Source of the DNA: Halomonas jincaotanensis
Lineage (GTDB): Bacteria; Pseudomonadota; Gammaproteobacteria; Pseudomonadales; Halomonadaceae
Length of the DNA: 64,000 nt
Assembly (NCBI RefSeq): GCF_018448785.1
Contig: NZ_JAHCLU010000001.1
Span: forward strand, 186,001-250,000
Direction: 5' to 3'
In this document: piece by piece, positions 44,035 through 52,426 of the stretch
Numbering within the stretch: the stretch's first letter is position 1
How the letters are laid out: the number at the start of each line of letters is the position of its first letter
The notes under the pieces: model-generated
The model's input: the letters and a program-made list of their open reading frames with translations, nothing else
Database searches by the model: none
What the model was told of the DNA's origin: nothing
Translations under genes and position numbers: made by a program

Positions 44035-44391
44035 ATGGGACCACTCTCGAGAGGCGCCGGCCTCCTGGCGGCGTCACTGCTCGCCGGAGTTTTGCTCATG
44101 GGCTGCGGCGGGGAGGCGCCGGTCACCGAGGTGCCCTTGTCGGTATTGGCGAATAATCCCGCGGCCCACGACGACAGCCGGGTCGCCACCCGGGGCGTGG
44201 TGCGCCACTTCGAGGATCCGCTGCACTACTGGATCGAGGACGAGGACCTCAACCGGGTCGAGATCTTCCCCCACGAGCGGATCGCTACCCACCTGGGCGA
44301 GGCCGTGTGGGTCGAGGGCCATTTCCGTTTCTCGCCCCGCGAGGGGCGGCGGCTGACCCTGGAGAGCGTAGAGCGGCTGGAGGGCGAGTGA
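44035..44391 (+). CDS. Small envelope lipoprotein
   Basis: Protein of 118 residues. A lipoprotein signal peptide ends in the lipobox LLMGC with the acylated cysteine at residue 24. The mature part (VPLSVLANNPAAHDDSRVAT, then HYWIEDEDLNRVEIFPHE and VWVEGHFRFSPREG) has the pattern of an OB-fold. It should be attached to a membrane on the periplasmic side. The ATG at 44035 follows GGGAGAG; a GTG three bases earlier is possible. Its stop overlaps the next start (TGATG), so it is coupled to the acyltransferase-like gene. Confidence 0.78.
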   Translation: MGPLSRGAGLLAASLLAGVLLMGCGGEAPVTEVPLSVLANNPAAHDDSRVATRGVVRHFEDPLHYWIEDEDLNRVEIFPHERIATHLGEAVWVEGHFRFSPREGRRLTLESVERLEGE

Positions 44392-45530
44392 TGTCGGCGG
44401 CAGAGAGCGGTTCGTGGGGGGCGATCCAGAACCGTCTGGCGGAGCGGCCAGTGCTCCCTGTGGGACAGGGGCGCATCGAGGCGATCGATTTGGCGCGGGG
44501 GGTCGCTATCGCCCTGATGATCTTGAGCCATACGGTCAGTGGCCTGCTGAGGATCGACCAGGTGCCCGACTGGGGAATGGTGCCCATCCACCTGCTCACC
44601 AAATTTTCCTCCTCCCTGTTTATCATGGTTTTCGGTGTTGCCCTGGCGGTGGCCTTCCTGCCCAAGACCGACGCGGAGGACTGGCCGCAACGCCGGCTTA
44701 AGTTGCTGCTGCGCGGTCTCGAGGTGCTGTCCTGGTACAAGGTGTTGACAGTGGTCGAGATGCTGCCAGCGTACCCGGTAGCGGATATCGTCGATACCCT
44801 GTTATATCTGCGTTCCGCGATCTGGGTCGAGATCCTGGGGTTCTATGCCATTGCCCTGCTGTGGCTGCCTTGGGCGTTGCCGCAGTGGCGACGCATGCTG
44901 CTCTGGTCGCGGTTGGCGAGCCCGCTGGCCGTCGCCTTGCTGGCCAGCTGGCTGGAGCGCAACTTTGGCTTCTGGGGAATCGAGCCGCTCAAGGCGATCC
45001 TCGTCGAGGACGCCGACCACTACACCTGGGGGCAGCTGTCGAGGCTGCCACTGGTGATGCTAGGGCTGCTGATCGGCGAGGCGGTGTTGCGTTGTTATGG
45101 CCAGCCGGCGCTTCGGCGAAGATTGGTGAACGTTCTCGCCGCTGCCGGTGTGTTAATGCTGCTGGGCTTTCTGGCCATGTCATGGTCCGGTCTCTACGCC
45201 GCTCTGAGGGCGGTGGCCTACAATGCCGGCAAGCATCCACCCGAGCTCGCCTTCATGCTCTTCAGCCTGGGTGGCGCCCTGATGATCCTGGTGCTGTGTC
45301 TGTTAGGGGATGCGCGAGCAGCCGCCCGGCTGTGGCCGATTACCGTTATCGGCTCCGACGCCCTCAAGGCCTTTATCTTTCATATCGTGGTGATCTTCGG
45401 GGTGCTGCGCTGGCTACTGGAAGGCTGGCAGGTTTACAGTTATCCGCAGGTGCTGGGCATCGGTTGCTTGTTGGTGTTGGCGACGGCGGGCTGGATACTG
45501 CTCACGCGTTGGGTCAAGGCGCGTGTCTGA
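44391..45530 (+). CDS. DUF1624/heparan-acetyltransferase-like membrane protein
   Basis: Integral membrane protein of 379 residues with about 10 helices. The N-terminal RIEAIDLARGVAIALMILSH is the signature of DUF1624/YeiB-like acyltransferases, and HTVSGL carries the His typical of the family. The C-terminal IGSDALKAFIFHIVVIFG also fits. These proteins may transfer acetyl groups to sugars or lipids across the membrane. Substrate unknown. GGAGGG precedes the start, which overlaps the lipoprotein stop. Confidence 0.8.
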   Translation: MSAAESGSWGAIQNRLAERPVLPVGQGRIEAIDLARGVAIALMILSHTVSGLLRIDQVPDWGMVPIHLLTKFSSSLFIMVFGVALAVAFLPKTDAEDWPQRRLKLLLRGLEVLSWYKVLTVVEMLPAYPVADIVDTLLYLRSAIWVEILGFYAIALLWLPWALPQWRRMLLWSRLASPLAVALLASWLERNFGFWGIEPLKAILVEDADHYTWGQLSRLPLVMLGLLIGEAVLRCYGQPALRRRLVNVLAAAGVLMLLGFLAMSWSGLYAALRAVAYNAGKHPPELAFMLFSLGGALMILVLCLLGDARAAARLWPITVIGSDALKAFIFHIVVIFGVLRWLLEGWQVYSYPQVLGIGCLLVLATAGWILLTRWVKARV

Positions 45531-45599
45531 GGGCGTTTCTGAGGACATTACGCTAACCGCATCACGACTAATGTCTAACGCGTCAACAGGCTTACTTCG

Positions 45600-45664
45600 T
45601 TGACTTACGCCCCCCCGGAGCCTAGTCTCATTTATTGTGGGTTACCGGTAACATTCCCGGTAAC
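45600..45664 (+). promoter_or_regulatory. Promoter and GntR-type operator of the gluconate operon
   Basis: A -35-like TTGACT (45600-45605) is 17 bp from a weak -10 TAGTCT (45623-45628). Downstream is the perfect palindrome GTTACCGGTAAC (45641-45652), which matches the operator of E. coli GntR, followed by a half-site GGTAAC (45659-45664). Repression by the GntR-type protein encoded at 49445 is inferred, with gluconate or its phosphate as inducer. Confidence 0.65.
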
Positions 45665-45759
45665 GCCGATGACCGCTGGTCGCCTCGCTCGGCCTCGACC
45701 ACTCGGCAGCGGGCGCTCCCGCGCCCAACAATGAATAATCTTCAGTGGAGAGAAACGCC

Positions 45760-46836
45760 ATGACTCGATTCCTGCTCAGTACCCTGACCTTCGCCAGTGC
45801 GGCGACGCTGGGGCTAGGCATGGCTCATGCCCAGACGCCGGACTTGTCCGAACCACCCGCCATCGACGGTGAGGTGGTAGAGGACCACGGCAGCCATACC
45901 ATTCGTATGGGCATCGGCCTGGCCGAATCCTCGCCGCAGTACATTTCCAGCCAGTATTTCGCCGATATTCTCGAAGAGCGCAGCGAAGGCCGCCTGACCG
46001 TGGATATCTTCCCGAACAGCCAGTTGGGCGACGACGTGCAGATGATGGAGATGCTGCAGACCGGCACGCTCGACATGTCGTATCCGTCCTCATCGCCGGC
46101 CACCACCTATGTGCCGGAACTGGCGGCCTTCGATCTGCCGTTCCTGCTGCCGACCCGTGAAGCGGCCGTGGCAGTCATGCAGAGCGATGTCGCCCAGAGC
46201 ATGCTCGATTCCTTCGATGGTACCGGCATCAAGGCGTTAGCCTTCTCCGAAAATGGCTATCGCCAGCTCTCCAACAGCGTGCGTCCGGTCGAGACCCCGG
46301 AAGACGTCGGTGGCCTCGATATGGGGGGGCTGACCATCCGTACCATGGAGAATCCAGTCCACTTGTCAATCTGGGAAACCTTGGGGGCCAACCCGACGCC
46401 GATGGCTTTCGGTGAGCTGTTCTCCGCGATGGAGCAGGGCGTGGTCGATGGCCAGGAGAACCCCTGGAGCACCATCCTGACCTCCAACTTCTATGAAGTG
46501 CAGGAGTACGGTTCCGAAACCCGCCACGTGTATACGCCTTTCATCTTGATGATGTCCGAGCGCACCTGGGACAGCCTCGACCCGGCCTATCAGGAGCTGG
46601 TGCAGGAAGCCGCTCGCCAGTCCGCCGAGTATGAAATCCAGCTGGCCACCGAGTATGACGACTGGTCGCGCAACCAGCTCGAAGAGCGCGGCTTGGAGAT
46701 CAATCGCCTGAGCGACGAGCAGGTCGCCGCCTTCCAGGAAGCCGTGCAGCCGGTCTACGAGGAGTGGGCTCCGCAAATCGGTGAAGATCTGGTTTCCGAA
46801 ATCCAGGCCATTGCCGAAGAGACCACGTCTAACTGA
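45760..46836 (+). CDS. TRAP transporter solute-binding subunit (DctP)
   Basis: Periplasmic protein of 358 residues with a signal peptide (LSTLTFASAATLGLGMAHA-QT). The DctP family appears from GSHTIRMGIGLAESSPQYIS onward: LTVDIFPNSQLGDDVQMMEM, GLTIRTMENPVHLSIWETLG (with the ligand-binding arginine in R-T-M-E) and MEQGVVDGQENPWSTILTSN. It captures an organic acid for the TRAP importer formed with the two following genes. Since the operon also contains gluconokinase and a GntR-type regulator, gluconate is the predicted ligand. GGAGAG precedes the ATG at 45760. A TTCG-tetraloop hairpin lies before the next gene. Confidence 0.9.
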   Translation: MTRFLLSTLTFASAATLGLGMAHAQTPDLSEPPAIDGEVVEDHGSHTIRMGIGLAESSPQYISSQYFADILEERSEGRLTVDIFPNSQLGDDVQMMEMLQTGTLDMSYPSSSPATTYVPELAAFDLPFLLPTREAAVAVMQSDVAQSMLDSFDGTGIKALAFSENGYRQLSNSVRPVETPEDVGGLDMGGLTIRTMENPVHLSIWETLGANPTPMAFGELFSAMEQGVVDGQENPWSTILTSNFYEVQEYGSETRHVYTPFILMMSERTWDSLDPAYQELVQEAARQSAEYEIQLATEYDDWSRNQLEERGLEINRLSDEQVAAFQEAVQPVYEEWAPQIGEDLVSEIQAIAEETTSN

Positions 46837-46895
46837 GCATCTTCGCCGGTAACCGTTAGATAAGGTTGCACGAAGACGTTGCATGCGTTACGCAA

Positions 46896-46921
46896 GGACA
46901 GGGGGCTTCGGCCCCTTGTCC
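46896..46921 (+). other. Intercistronic TTCG-tetraloop hairpin (dctP-dctQ)
   Basis: GGACAGGGGGC-TTCG-GCCCCTTGTCC is an 11-bp stem with one G-U pair and a stable tetraloop. No U-tract follows and dctQ begins 18 bases later, so it should protect the 3' end of the dctP message or partly limit read-through. Confidence 0.65.
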
Positions 46922-46938
46922 TGTCACTGGAGTCTGCC

Positions 46939-47538
46939 ATGTCTCACTCGACCCCCATTCCTGAACCCGATGTCTATCTCACTGATCCCAACCGCGAGCC
47001 CCTCGAGCTGGATGTTGAGGCGCGCAAGGGTCCGGCAATATTCCGGTGGCTGACGGTCGCGATGGAGCAGCTGATCGCTGCCATCCTGGTCGCGCTGATC
47101 ATCTCGGTATCCGCCAACGTGATCGGTCGCTCGCTGTTGAATCAATCGCTGCCCTGGGCAGATGAGCTGGCGCGCATGCTGTTCATCTGGCTGGTCTTCA
47201 TCGGTGCCGCCGCGGCCTTCGCGCGTTTCGAGCATATTGCCGTGGATATTTTGGTACGCAAGCTCCCGAAGCGGGCCGCCTACATGCTCTATCTGTTCCA
47301 GCACCTGATCATCAGCGGGCTAATGGGCATCATGACGTGGGGTGGATACGTGGTCGTGACTCGCTCCACCGGACGCTCTGCGATTCTCAACGTGCCGTGG
47401 AACCTGATCAATCTTTCTCTGGTGCTGTGCGCGATCTTCATCGTCGCAGTAGCGCTATGGCGTGCCTGGCAGTGCGTGCGGCTGATCCGCAACCCGCCTT
47501 CGGCGTCCTCTTCTGATTCTGCCCACGGAGTGCACTGA
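46939..47538 (+). CDS. TRAP transporter small permease (DctQ)
   Basis: Membrane protein of 199 residues with four helices: LTVAMEQLIAAILVALIISV, WADELARMLFIWLVFIGAAAAF, LIISGLMGIMTWGG and INLSLVLCAIFIVAVALW. SLPWADELARMLFIWLVFIG is the DctQ signature. It forms the membrane complex with the large permease encoded 1 bp downstream. About 40 hydrophilic residues precede the first helix, which is longer than usual. TGGAG lies before the ATG at 46939. Confidence 0.9.
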   Translation: MSHSTPIPEPDVYLTDPNREPLELDVEARKGPAIFRWLTVAMEQLIAAILVALIISVSANVIGRSLLNQSLPWADELARMLFIWLVFIGAAAAFARFEHIAVDILVRKLPKRAAYMLYLFQHLIISGLMGIMTWGGYVVVTRSTGRSAILNVPWNLINLSLVLCAIFIVAVALWRAWQCVRLIRNPPSASSSDSAHGVH

Positions 47539-47539
47539 G

Positions 47540-48823
47540 ATGTTGTGGATCTTCCTGGCGATACTGTTTGCTACCATTGCCATCGGCTTGCCGATCGCCT
47601 TCGGCTTGGGTGTCGCGGCACTGGTCATGGCGGTGCTTTCAGATATACCGTTATCTATTCTGATCGAACAATCTATACGGGGCGTCAACAGCTTTCCGCT
47701 GCTGGCGATTCCGTTCTTTATTCTGGTCGGCGAAGTCATGAGTAACGGCGGTATCGCCCGCCGACTGATGGATCTTGCCGGCGCGCTGGTCGGCTTCATG
47801 CGCGGCGGCCTGGGGCAGGTGGCAATCACCGGCTCGATGTTCTTCGGCGGCATCAGCGGCTCGGCCGTGGCGGACACCGCGGCCACCGGGGCGATGATGA
47901 TTCCCTCGATGAAAGAGCAGGGCTATTCGGCACCTCATGCGACGGCTATCAACACCGTCTCGTCGGTGATTGGCATCATCATTCCGCCGTCGATCCCGCT
48001 GATCCTGTTCGGCATCGTCACCGAAACCTCGATCAGCCGCCTGTTCATTGCGGGCATCGTCCCGGGAATGATGATCGGTTTTGCACTGATGATGACCACC
48101 TTCATTCTGGCCACCCTCAAGCATTCCGGCCAGACCAAGAAATTCCGCCTCGACCGCCTCTGGGAAACCTTCAAGGCCGCCTGGCTGGCGCTGGTGCTGC
48201 CGGTGATCGTGATCGGCGGCATCATCGGCGGGGTGTTCACCGCCACCGAGGCGGCGGTTGCCGCGCTGCTCTATTCGCTGTTCATCTCGCTGGTGATCTA
48301 TCGCGAATTCCACGTCACCGAGCTGTGGGGGATGCTGATCCGTACCGCGCGGCTGACCGGCATGGTGCTGTTGCTGCTGGCTTTCGCCACGGTCATTGCC
48401 TGGTTCCTGACCATCAACATGGTGCCGCAGACACTGGTTCAGCAGGTACAGGCGATCACCCAGGATCCGTTCTGGCTGTTGATGATCGTCGCTTTCCTGC
48501 TGCTTCTCGTAGGCTTCGTGATGGATTTAACGCCGGCGATGGTGATCATGGCGCCGATGCTGACCCCAATCGTCACTTCGGTCGGCGTCGACCCGGTGTA
48601 CTTCGGTGTGTTAATGGCGTTTATTCTCGGCATCGGTTTGCTGACACCGCCGGTCGGCACTTGCCTGTATGTCGGTTGTGGTGTGGGCAAGGTCTCGATG
48701 GAGCAACTGGTCAAGGCCATGCTGCCCTATTATGTGGCGTTGTTAGTGGTGCTGGTTATCCTGATCGCCTTCCCGGGCCTTGTCACCTGGCTGCCCAACC
48801 TCACCGACGTGAGCGGCAGCTGA
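47540..48823 (+). CDS. TRAP transporter large permease (DctM)
   Basis: Integral membrane protein of 427 residues, the usual DctM length, with about 12 helices. It begins MLWIFLAILFATIAIGLPIA. Signature stretches are GSMFFGGISGSAVADTAATG, SSVIGIIIPPSIPLILFGIV and TPPVGTCLYVGCGVGKVS. DctM moves the substrate using the sodium gradient, which suits a halophile. It follows the DctQ gene without a gap and precedes gluconokinase by 8 bp. Confidence 0.93.
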   Translation: MLWIFLAILFATIAIGLPIAFGLGVAALVMAVLSDIPLSILIEQSIRGVNSFPLLAIPFFILVGEVMSNGGIARRLMDLAGALVGFMRGGLGQVAITGSMFFGGISGSAVADTAATGAMMIPSMKEQGYSAPHATAINTVSSVIGIIIPPSIPLILFGIVTETSISRLFIAGIVPGMMIGFALMMTTFILATLKHSGQTKKFRLDRLWETFKAAWLALVLPVIVIGGIIGGVFTATEAAVAALLYSLFISLVIYREFHVTELWGMLIRTARLTGMVLLLLAFATVIAWFLTINMVPQTLVQQVQAITQDPFWLLMIVAFLLLLVGFVMDLTPAMVIMAPMLTPIVTSVGVDPVYFGVLMAFILGIGLLTPPVGTCLYVGCGVGKVSMEQLVKAMLPYYVALLVVLVILIAFPGLVTWLPNLTDVSGS

Positions 48824-48831
48824 GGAGAGGC

Positions 48832-49359
48832 ATGATGGTTGATACAGCAGAAGCGACGCACTCAAGCCGGATTCTCGTCATGGGCGTGTCCGGCTCGGGG
48901 AAAACCCATATCGGCCGTCTGGTGGCCGGGCGGCTCGGCGCCGATTTTATTGACGGCGATGATTTCCATCTCCCGGCCAGTATCGACAAGATGGCCCGCG
49001 GCATACCGCTGAACGATGAGGATCGCAAGGCGTGGCTCGAGACGCTGGCGGAGAGATTTGCCGAGTATCGACAGCGAGATGCCAGCGTGGTGATCGGGTG
49101 TTCGGCGCTGAAGCGGCGCTACCGTGATACCTTGCGCCGAGGTGATTCTGCGCTGAAGATCCTTTTCCTGAGCGGTGATCGTGAGCAATTGCATTACCGG
49201 CTCACCTCACGGGAGGGGCATTTCTTCAAGGGCGACAAGATGCTGCAAAGCCAACTCGCTGACCTCGAGCCTCCCGGCGAGGATGAGGCGGTTGAGCTGA
49301 ATATCGCCTTGTCCCCTGACCAACTGGTCGACGACTTTGTCAAACGGCTCGGCCCTTGA
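48832..49359 (+). CDS. gntK: Gluconokinase
   Basis: Kinase of 175 residues. The P-loop is LVMGVSGSGKTHIGRLVAGR, followed by DFIDGDDFHLPASIDKMARG, a motif conserved in gluconokinases for sugar binding, and VVIGCSALKRRYRD and REGHFFKGDKMLQSQ (lid). It phosphorylates gluconate to 6-phosphogluconate, which enters the Entner-Doudoroff or pentose phosphate route. Two ATGs three bases apart (48832 and 48835) share the GGAGAGG ribosome-binding site. The gene is cotranscribed with the TRAP genes and links their substrate to gluconate. Confidence 0.93.
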   Translation: MMVDTAEATHSSRILVMGVSGSGKTHIGRLVAGRLGADFIDGDDFHLPASIDKMARGIPLNDEDRKAWLETLAERFAEYRQRDASVVIGCSALKRRYRDTLRRGDSALKILFLSGDREQLHYRLTSREGHFFKGDKMLQSQLADLEPPGEDEAVELNIALSPDQLVDDFVKRLGP

Positions 49360-49380
49360 CCAGCCCCACACGCACTAAGA

Positions 49381-49412
49381 GGGGCGCCAGAACGGCCAAA
49401 GTGTGGCGCCCC
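49381..49412 (+). other. Hairpin between gntK and gntR
   Basis: Perfect 9-bp arms GGGGCGCCA and TGGCGCCCC with a 14-base loop. No U-tract. A GTG at 49403 that would extend the regulator lies inside the stem, which argues against its use as start codon. Confidence 0.6.
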
Positions 49413-49444
49413 GAGCCCACCTATCGTTCAGGCTGCAAGCCGCC

Positions 49445-50440
49445 TTGAAAAAACGTCGCCCCACGCTCCAGGATATCGCCGACCGCGTCGATGCCACGAA
49501 GATGACCGTGAGTCGGTGCCTGCGCAATCCCGATTCGGTGTCGGCTGGACTGCGCGAGCGCATTTTTGCGGTAGCCGAGCAGCTCGGTTATATCCCCAAT
49601 CGTGCTCCTGACCTGCTGTCGAAGTCGACCAGCCGCTCCATCGGCGTTCTGGTGCCCTCGCTGACCAACCAAGTGTTCGCCGATGTGCTGGTGGGCGTCG
49701 AGGCGATCACCGAGCCGGCGGGCTATCACCTGATGCTTTCCCACTACGCCTACAGCGAGGAGCTCGAGGAGCGCAGCCTGGCCTCGCTGCTTTCCTACAA
49801 TGTCGATGCGGTAATTCTCTCCGACAGTCGCCATACCCTGCGCAGTCGCCGTATGCTCGAAACCGCCGGCATTCCTTGTGTTGAGATCATGGATTCGCTG
49901 ACCGCGCCGATTCACCACGCCGTAGGTTTCGACAACGTCGCCGCGGCGCGCGCTATGGTCAGCGAAATGATTCGCCGTGGGCGCCGACGAGTCGTCTATC
50001 TGGCAGTGCGTCTCGACGAGCGCACGCGTCAGCGCGAGCAAGGCTATCGTGAAGCCATGGAGGCCAACGGTCTAACGCCGCTGACGCTTCAGCGCACCCA
50101 GCGGTCTTCCTACAGTGTGGGGGCGGCGTTGATGGCCGAGCTGCTTACCGAGCATCACGATGTGGATGGGCTTTTCTGCACCAACGATGATGTTGCCGTC
50201 GGTGCCTATTTTGAGTGTCTGCGCCGCGGTGTCGCCGTGCCGGAGCGCATCGGCATTGCCGGCTTCCACGGTCACGACGTGGGGCAGGTGATGTCGCCCC
50301 GCCTAGCGAGTGTCATCACTCCCCGCGAGGCCATCGGTCGCCGGGCTGCTCAGTTGCTGTTGGCGCATATTCAGGGCGAGGCGACTGAGGAGCGGAACAT
50401 TGATCTGGGCTATCGTATCGAGGTCGGCGAAACGCTTTGA
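49445..50440 (+). CDS. gntR: GntR-type gluconate repressor (LacI family)
   Basis: LacI/GalR-family repressor of 331 residues, exactly the E. coli GntR length when started at the TTG at 49445 (LKKRRPTLQDIADRVDATKM). The HTH TLQDIADRVDATKMTVSRCL and hinge are followed by the periplasmic-binding-protein-like sensor: RSIGVLVPSLTNQVFADVLV, GFDNVAAARAMVSEMI and AGFHGHDVGQVMSPRLASVI, all close to GntR. It should bind GTTACCGGTAAC upstream of dctP and lift repression with gluconate. A GTG at 49403 would add 14 residues but falls in a hairpin; neither start has a strong Shine-Dalgarno sequence. Confidence 0.88.
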   Translation: MKKRRPTLQDIADRVDATKMTVSRCLRNPDSVSAGLRERIFAVAEQLGYIPNRAPDLLSKSTSRSIGVLVPSLTNQVFADVLVGVEAITEPAGYHLMLSHYAYSEELEERSLASLLSYNVDAVILSDSRHTLRSRRMLETAGIPCVEIMDSLTAPIHHAVGFDNVAAARAMVSEMIRRGRRRVVYLAVRLDERTRQREQGYREAMEANGLTPLTLQRTQRSSYSVGAALMAELLTEHHDVDGLFCTNDDVAVGAYFECLRRGVAVPERIGIAGFHGHDVGQVMSPRLASVITPREAIGRRAAQLLLAHIQGEATEERNIDLGYRIEVGETL

Positions 50441-50490
50441 ACGTGACAAGTCATCTCGAACCCTTGTCGGAACCGAATTCGTGTGTGCAG

Positions 50491-50506
50491 TGCCTAACCT
50501 TAGGCA
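50491..50506. promoter_or_regulatory. Candidate metalloregulator operator
   Basis: Inverted repeat TGCCTAA-CC-TTAGGCA, 140 bp upstream of the metal ABC importer operon. The core resembles DtxR/MntR-class operators (TTAGG...CCTAA). No separate dtxR or mntR gene is near, but the operon's first permease carries a DtxR-like domain. Confidence 0.5.
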
Positions 50507-50645
50507 TAAACGCGATATGCACCTGCGCTATGGGCAGGCTAGATCATGACAATTTAGCAACTGGCGCCGGACAGGTTACCCTGGCGGCATTATCAGCGCC
50601 TTCGCTGTCGAAGTCAGCTGTATAAATCGAATAGGGGGTTGCTTG

Positions 50646-51626
50646 ATGTCGCTAATGGGTCGTTTTTCCGTGTCGCTTTGTCTGGTGGTGGCGGGGCTCC
50701 TGGGCGCTGTGAACTTGCAGGCCGATACCTCATCACGCCTGCAACTGGTGGCGACCACCGGCATGATCGCCGATGTGCTGCGCGAGGTCGGCGGCGACCG
50801 GGTCGAGGTGCGCGGCCTGATGGGGCCGGGGGTTGACCCGCATCTCTATCGCCAGACGCGCTCCGATGTCATCGCCATGACGCGCGCCGATGCGGTGTTC
50901 TGGAACGGTCTTTATCTCGAGGCGCAGCTGGAGGAATTTCTCGAGCGGCTCGGCGAGCGCAGCCCCGTATTCGCGGTGGCCGAGACGGTTCCCCAAGAGG
51001 CGCGACTGGCCGACGAGGAATACACCGGCCAGTCGGACCCCCACGTCTGGATGGACCCCGGCCGCTGGCGATACGTGGTCGAGGCGATCCGTGACGCCCT
51101 GTCGGAACTGACGCCTGAGCATGCGGATGTCTTCGATGCCAATGCCGACGACTACCTGGCCGAGCTCGAGGCCTTGGACGTCTATGCACGTAAGGTAATC
51201 GCCAGTGTGCCCGAGAGTGCTCGGGTGCTGGTGACGGCCCATGACGCCTTCGGTTATTTCGGCGATGCGTATGACTTTGAGGTGCTCGGCATCCAGGGCT
51301 TCTCCACCGAGAGCGAGGCCGGCCTGGCGAGGATCGAGTCGCTGGTCGACCTGCTGGTGGTGCGTGACATCGGCGCGATCTTCGTCGAAACCTCGGTGTC
51401 CGATCGCAACATCCGGGCGTTGATCGAAGGCGCCGAGGCGAGGGACCATCAGGTGCATATCGGGGGCGTGTTGTACTCCGACGCCATGGGTCCTCTCGAC
51501 AGCTATGAGGGCACCTGGCTGGGTATGATCGACCATAACGTCAGTGTGATCGCCAAGGCCCTGGGTGGCGATGTGCCGGAGGGCGGACGCCTGGGCCGGC
51601 TGAATCGACTTGAGGAGGCACCATGA
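50646..51626 (+). CDS. Metal ABC transporter substrate-binding protein
   Basis: Periplasmic cluster A-I metal-binding protein of 326 residues (TroA/MntC/ZnuA type). A signal peptide ([16 protein letters not shown]) is followed by [34 protein letters not shown] (His ligand), [11 protein letters not shown] (second His), [20 protein letters not shown] and a final Asp/Glu region. The absence of a long His-rich loop argues against a ZnuA zinc-type protein and favours Mn or Fe. GGGG lies before the start at 50646. It overlaps the ATPase gene by 4 bp. Confidence 0.9.
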   Translation: MSLMGRFSVSLCLVVAGLLGAVNLQADTSSRLQLVATTGMIADVLREVGGDRVEVRGLMGPGVDPHLYRQTRSDVIAMTRADAVFWNGLYLEAQLEEFLERLGERSPVFAVAETVPQEARLADEEYTGQSDPHVWMDPGRWRYVVEAIRDALSELTPEHADVFDANADDYLAELEALDVYARKVIASVPESARVLVTAHDAFGYFGDAYDFEVLGIQGFSTESEAGLARIESLVDLLVVRDIGAIFVETSVSDRNIRALIEGAEARDHQVHIGGVLYSDAMGPLDSYEGTWLGMIDHNVSVIAKALGGDVPEGGRLGRLNRLEEAP

Positions 51627-52426
51627 GAGAGGCTGGCCAGATCAGCGACGAGATCGCCGCCAGCCCCCTGGCGGTTCACGGCTTGACCGTCAGCTACGAT
51701 CACCGGCCGGTGGTGCATTCGGTAGATTTCGTCGTGCCACCGGGCAGCATGACGGCCATTGTCGGCCCTAACGGCGCCGGCAAGTCGAGCCTGCTCAAGG
51801 CGGTGCTGGGTATCACGCGTCGGCTGACCGGCGACGTGCGCGTTTTCGGCCAACCCTTTTCCGAGATGTCCCGTCACGTCGCCTATGTGCCTCAACGCAG
51901 CAGCGTGGACTGGGACTTTCCCGCCACGGTGATCGATGTGGTAACCATGGGGCTGTTTCGCGACCTGCGCTGGTGGCAGATCACCGGTCGCCGCCAGCGC
52001 GAGCAGGCCATGGACAGCCTGGCCAGGGTCGGCATGGAGGCCTTCGCCGATCGCCAGATTGGCGAGCTCTCCGGTGGCCAGCAACAGCGCGTCTTCCTCG
52101 CCCGAGCGCTGACGCAGCAGGCCGAGCTGACCATTCTCGACGAGCCCTTCGCCGGGGTGGACGCCGCCACCGAGAAGGCCATCGTGGATGTTCTCAAGCG
52201 ACTTCGCGAGCAGGGGCGGACGCTGCTGTGCGTACACCATGACCTGGCGACGGTGCGCGACTACTTCGATCACGTCCTGCTGCTCAACGTGCGACGCATC
52301 GCCGCCGGACCGGTGGAGAGCGTCTTCACCGCCGATCACCTCCAGGCGACCTATGGAGGACGACTCAACCAGATCCAGCTGGCGCGCCTGGTGGCCCCTG
52401 CGACGGTGGTCATGGAGGACACATGA
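51623..52426 (+). CDS. Metal ABC transporter ATPase
   Basis: ATPase of 267 residues: Walker [21 protein letters not shown], signature [18 protein letters not shown], Walker [14 protein letters not shown] and HHDLATV with the switch histidine. The Q-loop [20 protein letters not shown] is typical of the Mn/Zn (TroB/MntB) branch. It drives the two permeases that follow. Start and end overlap the neighbouring genes by 4 bp (ATGA), so all four genes are translationally coupled. Confidence 0.93.
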   Translation: MREAGQISDEIAASPLAVHGLTVSYDHRPVVHSVDFVVPPGSMTAIVGPNGAGKSSLLKAVLGITRRLTGDVRVFGQPFSEMSRHVAYVPQRSSVDWDFPATVIDVVTMGLFRDLRWWQITGRRQREQAMDSLARVGMEAFADRQIGELSGGQQQRVFLARALTQQAELTILDEPFAGVDAATEKAIVDVLKRLREQGRTLLCVHHDLATVRDYFDHVLLLNVRRIAAGPVESVFTADHLQATYGGRLNQIQLARLVAPATVVMEDT

